Assembly (NCBI GenBank): GCA_027619375.1
Contig: JAQCFL010000001.1
Span: forward strand, 1 to 64,000
DNA length: 64,000 bases
Reading direction: 5' to 3'
DNA from: Verrucomicrobiota bacterium
Lineage (GTDB): Bacteria > Verrucomicrobiota > Verrucomicrobiia > Verrucomicrobiales > Akkermansiaceae
The notes beneath the pieces were generated by a model that saw nothing but the letters and a program-made list of their open reading frames with translations, made no database searches and was not told where the DNA came from. This document shows, one piece after another, positions 9,904-17,554 of this stretch (positions are counted from its first letter, which is position 1; every line of letters starts with the position of its first letter). The position numbers and the translations under genes are program-made.

Positions 9904-11130
9904 ATGGAAGTTCCCATCCTCATGCCACAGCTCGGCGAATCGATCGCCGAGGCCACCATCGTGCGTCTGAATATCGCGGTGGGCGACACCGTGCAGGCGG
10001 ATCAGGAGGTCATCGAGGTGGAGACCAACAAGGCCACCATGGGGGTGACCACGCTTTGTGGAGGGACGGTGAGCCAGATTGTGGTGGAGGAGGGGAAGAC
10101 CTATCCGGTCGGCACGACCCTTGGATTTTTGGAAGTGACGGAGGAAGAAGCGGCCCGCACGGGGGTGGTGCCGGCCATGCCGGATCCCGAGTCGTCGTCG
10201 GGTGGGGAGGTCTTGCCGTATTCCGGGGCTTCGCATGAGAAGACCCCGGATCTGCCCCCGCCGCCGCAACCCGGGCCGGTGGAGCCGAGCATTCGCGGAC
10301 TTCCCGTGCCGGCAGGCATCAAGGGGGCCCATTACATTTCGCCCCGCATGCGGGCCCGGATGGATGAGCTCGGGCTGCGCTCTTCGGATGTGTCCGCGAT
10401 CGTGGGGAGTGGGGCGGGAGGACGGGTCACGGTGGAGGATCTGGAAAAATTTCTCGATTACATTTCCGAGTGGCCCTCGGGACGTGCCTCCCCCATGCGC
10501 CTGTCGGTGGCCGATGCCATGCGGCGCAGTTGGACGCGGCCGCTGGCCTCGGTGAGCATGCCGGTCAGTCTTGAGGAGCTCCTGGCCTTTCGGGCCAATC
10601 AGGAGCCGAAGCCGCCGCTGACGTTATATCTTCTGCGGGCCTTCGCCAAAGCCCTCGCCGCCGATCCGACCAGTGCGGGCTACCTGATCGGGGACAACGT
10701 GGTGCATCCGCGGTCCTTTGACATCGGCGTGGCGGTGCAGGTGGAGGACGGGGTGGTGGTGCCGGTTTTGCGCGACGTGGATCACAAGACCACCGCGGAG
10801 CTGCTGGACGACTATCTGGAGTTGGTGAACAAGGCGCGGGATCGACGGGTGCCGGAAGCGGCGCTGGGAGGGGGGATCGCCACGGTGACCAACTTCGGGA
10901 CCTTTGGGCTCGTCTGGGGCACGCCGATTCCCTTGCCGAGCGAGACCTTGATTCTCGGCATCGGTGCGGGGGTGAAGACGCCGGTGTGGAGCGAGGAGAG
11001 GCAGACCTTTCTGCCGGTGACGCAGGCGGAGCTTGTGCTGACCTTCGATCACCGCGTGGTCGATGGCGGCGGGGCGGGTGGGATTCTCAACAGCCTCGCG
11101 CACGAGATCCAGAATCCGGAGGGGCTGTAG
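9904..11130 (+). CDS. pdhC: 2-oxoacid dehydrogenase E2 (dihydrolipoamide acyltransferase), single lipoyl domain
   Basis: Lipoyl domain with EVETNKATM, peripheral subunit-binding region (ISPRMRARMDELGL), catalytic FDHRVVDG near the C-terminus. Confidence 0.9.
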   Translation: MEVPILMPQLGESIAEATIVRLNIAVGDTVQADQEVIEVETNKATMGVTTLCGGTVSQIVVEEGKTYPVGTTLGFLEVTEEEAARTGVVPAMPDPESSSGGEVLPYSGASHEKTPDLPPPPQPGPVEPSIRGLPVPAGIKGAHYISPRMRARMDELGLRSSDVSAIVGSGAGGRVTVEDLEKFLDYISEWPSGRASPMRLSVADAMRRSWTRPLASVSMPVSLEELLAFRANQEPKPPLTLYLLRAFAKALAADPTSAGYLIGDNVVHPRSFDIGVAVQVEDGVVVPVLRDVDHKTTAELLDDYLELVNKARDRRVPEAALGGGIATVTNFGTFGLVWGTPIPLPSETLILGIGAGVKTPVWSEERQTFLPVTQAELVLTFDHRVVDGGGAGGILNSLAHEIQNPEGL

Positions 11131-11195
11131 ACGGAGGTTTTTCAATCTGGCCAAGGGGTGGCTCAGGAGGCCGTCCCGCGATCACCGGTCAAGCC

Positions 11196-11228
11196 GCCGG
11201 ACGGCACGGAGTGCCATCCCCTACCTTT
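11196..11228. repeat. REP-like unit related to the 25.7-25.9 kb cluster
   Basis: CCGGACGGCACGGAGTGCCATCCCCTACCTTTC vs CCGGACGGCGCGGAGCGACCGTCCCCTACCTTC. Confidence 0.6.
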
Positions 11229-11358
11229 CGGGCTCGGCCGGGACGTACTCGATGTTGACGTGTTTCTTTTTGCCACAGCCGCTGCAGGGGCTGATGAAGC
11301 AGCTGGAGAGGAGGGCGCAGGTGGCGGTAACGGCGGCGGCGAAGAGGAGTGATTTCAC
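11221..11358 (-). CDS. Small predicted lipoprotein (45 aa)
   Basis: Reverse strand GTG start reads (M)KSLLFAAAVTATCALLSSCFISPCSGCGKKKHVNIEYVPAEPER*; signal peptide plus lipobox LLSSC. Below the ORF-track length cutoff. Confidence 0.55.
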   Translation of the reverse strand: MKSLLFAAAVTATCALLSSCFISPCSGCGKKKHVNIEYVPAEPER

Positions 11359-11409
11359 GGGGCGGAGGGTAGCGAAGAAGGATGACGGGTCACAATCCGA
11401 AAGTGCCCA

Positions 11410-12168
11410 TCAGGCGCGAAGGACCTCGATTCCCATGCCCTCCATGGCCGCAATGACCTCGGGATCGGCGTTGGGATTGGTGACGAGAGTGGTCAGGTCA
11501 CTCATTTGGGCGAAGAAGAAGGAGGACTTCAGGCCGATCTTGGTGGAGTCGGCGAGCAGGCAGATCTCTTCCGAGCAGGCGATGACGCGCTCTTTGAAAG
11601 CGGCCTGCCGGGAGTTCGTTTCAGAAACACCGCGCTCGAGGTGCACCCCGTTGCAGGAGAAAAACATGCGGTTGATGTTGAACTTGCGCAGGGTGCTTTC
11701 GGCGGGGAGACCGATGTAGGACCGGGAGCGTGGTTCGTAGATGCCACCGGTGCTGATCAGGTCGAAGCCCTCCCGATCGGCGAGGGCGGTGACGACGTTG
11801 TGGGCGTTGGTGAGAACGGTGAGGTGAAAGTCGGGAAGATGTTCGGCGAGGGTGAGGGCGGTGGAGGAGGCGTCGATGAAGATGGTGTCGTCCGGTTGGA
11901 TGCGCTTTGCCGCGAGTTCGGCGATGGCGGACTTTGATTCGCGGTTGACCAGCTGGCGCTCGGTCAGGCTGAGATCCTCGCGGACCTTGCTGACCTTGAC
12001 CGCTCCGCCATGGATCCGCATCAGGGTGCCCCGCTTCTCGAGGGCTTCGAGGTCGCGGCGGATCGTCTCGTCGGTGACCTCGAGGGCGCTGGCCAGTTCG
12101 ATGGTGCGGATGGAGTCCGATTCCGCCAGGCGGTTCAGGATGAAGCTGTGTCGATCAGGGGGCAGCAT
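11410..12168 (-). CDS. DeoR family transcriptional regulator, candidate regulator of the divergent BMC operon
   Basis: N-terminal DeoR HTH (RHSFILNRLAESDSIRTIELASALEVTDETIRRDLEALEKRGTLMRIHGGAV) and DeoR effector domain (DDTIFIDASSTALTLAEHL). Confidence 0.9.
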   Translation of the reverse strand: MLPPDRHSFILNRLAESDSIRTIELASALEVTDETIRRDLEALEKRGTLMRIHGGAVKVSKVREDLSLTERQLVNRESKSAIAELAAKRIQPDDTIFIDASSTALTLAEHLPDFHLTVLTNAHNVVTALADREGFDLISTGGIYEPRSRSYIGLPAESTLRKFNINRMFFSCNGVHLERGVSETNSRQAAFKERVIACSEEICLLADSTKIGLKSSFFFAQMSDLTTLVTNPNADPEVIAAMEGMGIEVLRA

Positions 12169-12270
12169 GAGGATTGCGGATTATAGTCAGGGGATATTAA
12201 GCAGGGAAGGAGAGAGTCCCAGTTCAATCTTTGGAAATGTGGGATTTCGTGGTAAATTTTGGCATTCGAG

Positions 12271-12298
12271 TTGACAGATCGGCCAAATCCAATAATAA
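12271..12298 (+). promoter_or_regulatory. Candidate sigma70-type promoter for the BMC operon
   Basis: TTGACA (12271-12276), 16-nt spacer, TAATAA (12293-12298), about 20 nt before the ATG at 12318 in the deoR/pduL intergenic region. Confidence 0.5.
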
Positions 12299-12317
12299 CC
12301 AGCTAGTTTCTCAAGAA

Positions 12318-12992
12318 ATGGCGGCTAAATCCACAGTTCCCCGGGCAGTTGTCGAACACATGGTTCGCGAGCAGGTGTATGCGAAAATGGGGCTGACGCT
12401 CCCGAAGGCAGCCGCCGCGAAGAACGCCTTGGTGGTCAACGTCAGTGCCCGGCACTGCCATCTTTCGCCTCAGGCGGTGGAGCAGCTCTTCGGCCCCGGC
12501 TACGAGTTGACCCCAATGAAGTATCTCTATCAGGAGGGGGCCTACGCCGCGAAGGAAACCGTGACACTCATTGGACCCCGAAGCCGGGTCATCTCCAACC
12601 TGCGCATCCTCGGACCCTGTCGGGACTTCAACCAGGTGGAGCTGGCCTTCACCGACGCCATCGCGCTCGGCTTTGACATCCCCATCAAGATGTCCGGCGA
12701 CATCGCAGGAACGCCGGGCTGCATGTTGATGGGGCCGAACGGCTACTTTGAAATGAAGGAAGGCGTGATCCGCGCCATGCCGCACGTGCACATGGCGCCG
12801 GATGATGCGGCCTACTACGGGGTGAAGCACAAGGACATCATGAAGATGAAGGTGCACGGGGAATGCCCGGTGACCTTTGACAACATCCTCGTCCGCGTGG
12901 ATGAGAGCTTCAGCCTGGAGGTGCACATCGACACCGACGAGGGCAACGCCTGCGGCTTGAAGGCCGATACATTTTGCGAATTGACGAAATAA
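12318..12992 (+). CDS. pduL: PduL-type phosphate acyltransferase of the microcompartment
   Basis: VVNVSARHCHLSPQAVEQLFGPGYELTPMKYLYQEGAYAAKETVTLIGPRSRVISNLRILGPCRDFNQVELAFTDA; PduL domains with paired His motifs (ARHCHL, MPHVHM); N-terminal amphipathic extension. Confidence 0.93.
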   Translation: MAAKSTVPRAVVEHMVREQVYAKMGLTLPKAAAAKNALVVNVSARHCHLSPQAVEQLFGPGYELTPMKYLYQEGAYAAKETVTLIGPRSRVISNLRILGPCRDFNQVELAFTDAIALGFDIPIKMSGDIAGTPGCMLMGPNGYFEMKEGVIRAMPHVHMAPDDAAYYGVKHKDIMKMKVHGECPVTFDNILVRVDESFSLEVHIDTDEGNACGLKADTFCELTK

Positions 12993-13024
12993 CCTAACAG
13001 AATCCAACCCAACCAAGAAAACAG

Positions 13025-13297
13025 ATGAGCAAAGCTCTAGGACTAATTGAAACAAAAGGCTACGTGGGCAACGTGGAGGCCGCTGATGCGATGACCAAAG
13101 CGGCCGACGTGGATCTCGTGAAGCAGGTATCCATCGGCGCCGGATTTATGACCATCCTCGTGCAGGGTGATGTCGGCAGCGTGAAGGCAGCGGTGGAAGC
13201 CGGTGCGGAAGCGGCCGGACGTGTCGGCGAGATCGTGGCGACCCATGTCATTGCCCGGCCCCATCCCGAACTCCTCAAACAATTCGGTCTTTCCTGA
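13025..13297 (+). CDS. BMC-H shell protein 1
   Basis: Single BMC domain: ALGLIETKGYVGNVEAADAMTKAADVDLVKQVSIGAGFMTILVQGDVGSVKAAVEAG...VIARPHPEL. Confidence 0.95.
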   Translation: MSKALGLIETKGYVGNVEAADAMTKAADVDLVKQVSIGAGFMTILVQGDVGSVKAAVEAGAEAAGRVGEIVATHVIARPHPELLKQFGLS

Positions 13298-13333
13298 TCG
13301 GACCGCCAACAACTCTCAACCAGAACCAATACA

Positions 13334-13609
13334 ATGGCAAAACAAGCAATTGGAATCATCGAGGCCAAGGGTCTCGTGTCCCTCATCGAAGCCTCCGACG
13401 CCGCCCTGAAGGCCGCCGACATCACCATGGTCGGCTGGACGAAGATCGGCTCGGGCCTGGTGACCGGGTTTTACGCCGGTGACGTTGCAGCCGTGAAGGC
13501 AGGCATCGACGCCGGTGCGGAAGCCGCCGCGCAGGTCGGAGAAGTGACCGCCGTGCAGGTCATTCCCCGTCCGCATGACGACCTTTCCGGTCTCGTCGAG
13601 TTCGTGTAA
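13334..13609 (+). CDS. BMC-H shell protein 2
   Basis: Single BMC domain with classical KIGSGLVT pore loop: AIGIIEAKGLVSLIEASDAALKAADITMVGWTKIGSGLVTGFYAGDVAAVKAGIDAG. Confidence 0.96.
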   Translation: MAKQAIGIIEAKGLVSLIEASDAALKAADITMVGWTKIGSGLVTGFYAGDVAAVKAGIDAGAEAAAQVGEVTAVQVIPRPHDDLSGLVEFV

Positions 13610-13624
13610 TCCACGGCCACCCGC

Positions 13625-14803
13625 ATGAAAGTCCTCGTCGCCAACCTTGGCTCGACCTCCTTCAAGTACCGTCTCTTTGAGATGAGTGCGGGGGAAGAGC
13701 ATGTGTTGGCGGAGGGTGGCTACGAGCGGGTGGAGGATTACGGCGCGGTCATCAACGACGCGTTGGACACGATGGAGAAGGGCGGCGCGGTCTCCTCGCG
13801 AAGCGAAATCGGTGCGGTCGGGTTCAAGACCGTCCTCGGGCGCAACCTCAGTGGTTGTGTCGACGCGGACGAGAAGGTGCTCGAGGCATTGGAGGGTTTC
13901 GCGGAGGTGGCTCCGGCCCACAACCCGGCTTATGCGGCCGGGATCAGGCAGTTTCGGGAGATCCTGCCTTCGGCCCGGGCGGTGGCCTTGTTTGAAACCG
14001 CTTTTTATCAATGGGTGCCGGAGGCCGCGACGCGGTATGCGGTGCCCGAGAGCTGGCATGCGGCCGGGATTCGTCGTTACGGATTCCATGGAGCGAGCCA
14101 CAAGTTCATTGCGGAACGCAGCGCGGAGTTGCTCGGTCGCGATGATGTCGCGGCGGTGGCGCGAGGGCTCTATCAGAGTGGTCCGCGTGAGGTCGGTCAG
14201 CCCCTCCGGGTCGTTTCCTGCCATCTGGGCGGGAGCAGTTCGGTGACGGGGATCCGCTACGGCGCGGCGATCGGGACAAGCATGGGCTTTTCCCCGCAGA
14301 GTGGCCTGCCCCAGAACAACCGGGTCGGGGATCTCGACTCGGGGGCCATTCCCTACGCCGGCAAGGCCCTGGGCCTGTCGATGGCGGACATGGAGCGGCA
14401 GTTGACGAAGGAGGGCGGCCTGCTGGGGCTCTCCGGAATCAGCAACGACATCCGCGAGGTGAAGGCAGCCCGGGATGCAGGCGACGAGAAGGCGCGACTG
14501 GCGCTCGATGTTCTCGTGCACGAGACGCGGCGCTGGGCCTCCTCCTTCCTGTTTTCCCTCGGAGGACTCGATGCCTTCACCTTTACGGCGGGCATTGGAG
14601 AGAACAATCCCTGGCTGCGGAGTGCGGTCTGCGAGGGACTGGAAGAATTCGGCGTGAAGATCGACCCGGAGCGCAACGAGGCCTGCAAGGGCGTGGAGGC
14701 CGAAATCAGCGCGGCCGATTCCAAAGTAAAGGTCTATGTGATTCCAGCCAATGAAGAGCTGGTCCTGGCCAGAGAAGTATTTCGTAAACTAACAGCAAAC
14801 TAA
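13625..14803 (+). CDS. ackA: Acetate kinase family protein (acyl kinase of the BMC operon)
   Basis: MKVLVANLGSTSFKYRLFEM; RRYGFHGASHKFIAERSAELL; VVSCHLGGSSSVTGIRYGAAIGTSMGFSPQSGLPQNNRVGDLD; FTFTAGIGENNPWLRSAV. Confidence 0.93.
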   Translation: MKVLVANLGSTSFKYRLFEMSAGEEHVLAEGGYERVEDYGAVINDALDTMEKGGAVSSRSEIGAVGFKTVLGRNLSGCVDADEKVLEALEGFAEVAPAHNPAYAAGIRQFREILPSARAVALFETAFYQWVPEAATRYAVPESWHAAGIRRYGFHGASHKFIAERSAELLGRDDVAAVARGLYQSGPREVGQPLRVVSCHLGGSSSVTGIRYGAAIGTSMGFSPQSGLPQNNRVGDLDSGAIPYAGKALGLSMADMERQLTKEGGLLGLSGISNDIREVKAARDAGDEKARLALDVLVHETRRWASSFLFSLGGLDAFTFTAGIGENNPWLRSAVCEGLEEFGVKIDPERNEACKGVEAEISAADSKVKVYVIPANEELVLAREVFRKLTAN

Positions 14804-14824
14804 CCATCCCAACCAAATAGAACC

Positions 14825-15124
14825 ATGGCAAAACAAGCAATTGGACTCCTTGAAACCCGCGGCCTCTGCTGCCTCGTCACCGGCATCGACGCCGCCCTCA
14901 AGGCTGCGAACGTGCAACTGGCCGGACCGATGAAGAACGTCGGTAGCGGACTGTGCAACGCCGTCATCACCGGCGATGTGGCCGCCGTCAAGGCAGCGAT
15001 CGACACCGCCGCCGACACCGCCGCCCAACTGGGTGAGGTGATCAGCGCCCACGTCATCGCCAGCCCCGACGATTCGATCGCCTCGATCATTCCCGGCACG
15101 AAAAAAGCCCCGGCCCGCAAGTAA
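14825..15124 (+). CDS. BMC-H shell protein 3 (Cys in the pore-flanking loop, basic C-terminal tail)
   Basis: BMC domain: AIGLLETRGLCCLVTGIDAALKAANVQLAGPMKNVGSGLCNAVITGDVAAVKAAIDTAAD...HVIASPDD; tail GTKKAPARK. Confidence 0.93.
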   Translation: MAKQAIGLLETRGLCCLVTGIDAALKAANVQLAGPMKNVGSGLCNAVITGDVAAVKAAIDTAADTAAQLGEVISAHVIASPDDSIASIIPGTKKAPARK

Positions 15125-15153
15125 GCGGACCGCGGCATCAACCATTCCGAGCA

Positions 15154-15465
15154 ATGTTTTTGGCAGTAGTCATCGGCCAGGTCGTGGCCACCAAGAAGGA
15201 CGAGAGCATGAAGGGGCGCAAGCTCCTCCTGCTGCGCCCCCAATTGGTGGACGAGGCCAACCCAACCAAGTTCCGCAACGGTGCGAATACCATCGTGGCC
15301 GTCGATACGGTCGGCGCGGGCGAGGGCGAGCTGGTGATGTTCTGCCAGGGCAGCTCTGCGCGTCAGGCCGGTGGTCTGCGAAGCATCCCGGTCGATGCGG
15401 CCGTGGTGGCCATCGTGGACACGGTCGATGTGCTCGGAAAGAAAATCTACGGAAGCTCCCACTAA
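15154..15465 (+). CDS. BMC-P (EutN/CcmL) pentameric shell protein 1
   Basis: MFLAVVIGQVVATKKDESMKGRKLLLLRPQL...NTIVAVDTVGAGEGELVMFCQGSSAR; EutN/CcmL family. Confidence 0.94.
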   Translation: MFLAVVIGQVVATKKDESMKGRKLLLLRPQLVDEANPTKFRNGANTIVAVDTVGAGEGELVMFCQGSSARQAGGLRSIPVDAAVVAIVDTVDVLGKKIYGSSH

Positions 15466-15472
15466 CTGAACG

Positions 15473-16951
15473 ATGAGCAAAATTGATCAAGAAGCGCTGC
15501 GGAGCGTGGTGGAGAAGGTTCTCGCCGATCTCGGCAGGACCCCGGCTGCTCCGGTGGCCGCCGCGCCCGCGCCGGAGGCAAAGAAGGACTGCGGCTGCAG
15601 TTGCAAGGGAAGCGGAGGCGGCGAGAACGGCGTCTTCGGTTGCGTGGACAAGGCCGCCGAGGCTGCCAACGATGCCTTCCTGAAGCTGAAGAAGCTCGGC
15701 ATCGAGGGGCGCACCCGGGCCATCGAGATCGTCAAGGGCCTCTGCGCCGCCAACACGGAGGCGTGGGGCAAGTTCGAGATGAACGAGACGAAGATCGGGC
15801 GTCTTGATCACAAGATCGGCAAGCTGGAGATCATGAACAAGGTCCCCGGAGTGGAATGGCTCCGGCCCTATGCGATGAGCGGCGACGGCGGCATCACCCT
15901 CGAGGAATACGCGCCCTACGGCGTGGTGGGGGCGATCCTGCCCGTGACGCATTCGGTTCCGACGCTGACCGGCAATGTGATCAACATGGTCGCGGCGGGG
16001 AATGCGATCGTCTTCAATCCCCATCCCGGTGGCGCGAAGAGCGCGGCGATGGCGGTGAAGGCCTACAACAAGGCGATCCACCGCGAGCTGGGCATCGACA
16101 ATCTCATTTGCACGATCGAGGATCCGAGCATCGAGTCGTTCAACCTCATTTGTCAGAACGAGCAGATCGCCATCATGGCCATCACCGGCGGTCCGGCCGT
16201 GGTGAACGCGGCGATGAAGTCCGGGAAGCGCGCCATTTGTGCGGGGCCCGGAAATCCGGTGGTGGTAATCGATGAGACCGCGGATCTGGCCCGGGCGGCC
16301 CGCTGCATCATCGAGGGCGCTTCCTTCGACAACAATCTCCTCTGCATCGGCGAGAAGGTGGTCTTTGTGGTGAGCGCGGTGTTCAACCAATTCATGGCGG
16401 AGATGGAGCGGGCCGGGGCCGGTCGGCTTGACTCCGCGCAGATCGATCGACTCACCAAGGCGGCCTTCACCTACAAGGAAGACGACGGTGGTTGCTCGCA
16501 TGCCGCGGTGAACCGCGAATTGATCGGGGCGGACCCCGGTGTCCTCGCCGCGAAAGCCGGAGCGAGCATCCCGAAAGGTTGCCCGCTGCTCTTTGGAGAG
16601 ACCTCCGCGGATCATCCCTACGTGCAGGAAGAGCAGATGATGCCGATGATCCCGATCGTTTCGGTGCCCGATTTCGAGACGGCGGTGCAACTGGCCAAGC
16701 AGGCCGAGCACGGCTACCGGCACTCGGCGATCATTCACTCGCAGAACGTCCGGCACATGACCCACATGGGCAAGGAGATGGACACCACGATTTTTGTGAA
16801 GAACGGAGCCTGCGTGGCGGGGCTGGGTCTGGGTGGCGAGGGTTACCTCAGCTACTCGATCGCCACCACCACAGGGGAGGGGATCACCACGCCAAAGACC
16901 TTCACGCGGGTGCGGCGCTGCGTCCTGGTGGAGGATCTTCGAATCATTTAA
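15473..16951 (+). CDS. Acylating (CoA-dependent) aldehyde dehydrogenase of the BMC, with N-terminal encapsulation-peptide-like helix
   Basis: N-terminal helix SKIDQEALRSVVEKVLADLG, linker with CGCSC, then ALDH fold (MSGDGGITLEEYAPYGVVGAILPVTHSVPTLTGNVINMVAAGNAIVFNPHPGG; Cys region ASFDNNLLCIGEKVV). Confidence 0.93.
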   Translation: MSKIDQEALRSVVEKVLADLGRTPAAPVAAAPAPEAKKDCGCSCKGSGGGENGVFGCVDKAAEAANDAFLKLKKLGIEGRTRAIEIVKGLCAANTEAWGKFEMNETKIGRLDHKIGKLEIMNKVPGVEWLRPYAMSGDGGITLEEYAPYGVVGAILPVTHSVPTLTGNVINMVAAGNAIVFNPHPGGAKSAAMAVKAYNKAIHRELGIDNLICTIEDPSIESFNLICQNEQIAIMAITGGPAVVNAAMKSGKRAICAGPGNPVVVIDETADLARAARCIIEGASFDNNLLCIGEKVVFVVSAVFNQFMAEMERAGAGRLDSAQIDRLTKAAFTYKEDDGGCSHAAVNRELIGADPGVLAAKAGASIPKGCPLLFGETSADHPYVQEEQMMPMIPIVSVPDFETAVQLAKQAEHGYRHSAIIHSQNVRHMTHMGKEMDTTIFVKNGACVAGLGLGGEGYLSYSIATTTGEGITTPKTFTRVRRCVLVEDLRII

Positions 16952-16956
16952 CGCCG

Positions 16957-17223
16957 ATGTTGTTGTGCAGGGTAGTCGGAAACGCAGTGGCCGCTCACGC
17001 TCATCCGAGCTTGAAGGGGTTCACGATGCTGCTCTGCCAACGCGAGGAAGCCGATGGCACACCGACCGACGAAGCGCCGATCGTGGCGATCGACCTGTTC
17101 GGGGCGGGAATGCACCAGCGGGTTTTCGTCAGCACGGACGGCATCGGGGCACGGGGCATCGTGCACGACGAGCATTCGCCGATCCGGAACTACGTGCAGG
17201 GGGTCATCGACGAGGAAAACTAG
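16957..17223 (+). CDS. BMC-P (EutN/CcmL) pentameric shell protein 2
   Basis: MLLCRVVGNAVAAHAHPSLKGFTMLLCQREEADGTPTDEAPIVAIDLFGAGMHQRVFVSTDG; ATG at 16957 inside supplied ORF 16492..17223. Confidence 0.92.
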   Translation: MLLCRVVGNAVAAHAHPSLKGFTMLLCQREEADGTPTDEAPIVAIDLFGAGMHQRVFVSTDGIGARGIVHDEHSPIRNYVQGVIDEEN

Positions 17224-17225
17224 AC

Positions 17226-17534
17226 ATGCGCATCGGACAAGTCATCGGAAGAGTGGTCATGAGCCGGCAGGAAGCCGCGTTCAAGGGCGCCCGCTGGCTG
17301 TTGGTGCATCCGCTTGACGCGAAGCAGTTCAAGACGGCCTGCGACAAGGCGCCCACCAAGTTGAGCAGGCAATCGACCGCGGTGGTTTATGACAATCTCG
17401 GGGCGGGGCAGGACGACATCGTCGGCTTCGTGGAGGGGGCCGAGGCGACCGCGCCCTTTGACGACCCCACGCCCATTGACGCAATCACCGTCGCCATTTT
17501 CGACCACATTCACTACGTGCCCTACAAGGCATGA
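17226..17534 (+). CDS. BMC-P (EutN/CcmL) pentameric shell protein 3
   Basis: MRIGQVIGRVVMSRQEAAFKGARWLLVHPLDAKQF...STAVVYDNLGAGQDDIVGFVEGAEATAPF. Confidence 0.93.
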   Translation: MRIGQVIGRVVMSRQEAAFKGARWLLVHPLDAKQFKTACDKAPTKLSRQSTAVVYDNLGAGQDDIVGFVEGAEATAPFDDPTPIDAITVAIFDHIHYVPYKA

Positions 17535-17554
17535 ACCCAACGACTTAAGGAACG

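Noticed and set aside
15170-16765. 531-aa minus-strand ORF opposite the BMC ALDH/BMC-P genes
   Set aside because: Antisense artefact; sense strand encodes well-recognised proteins.
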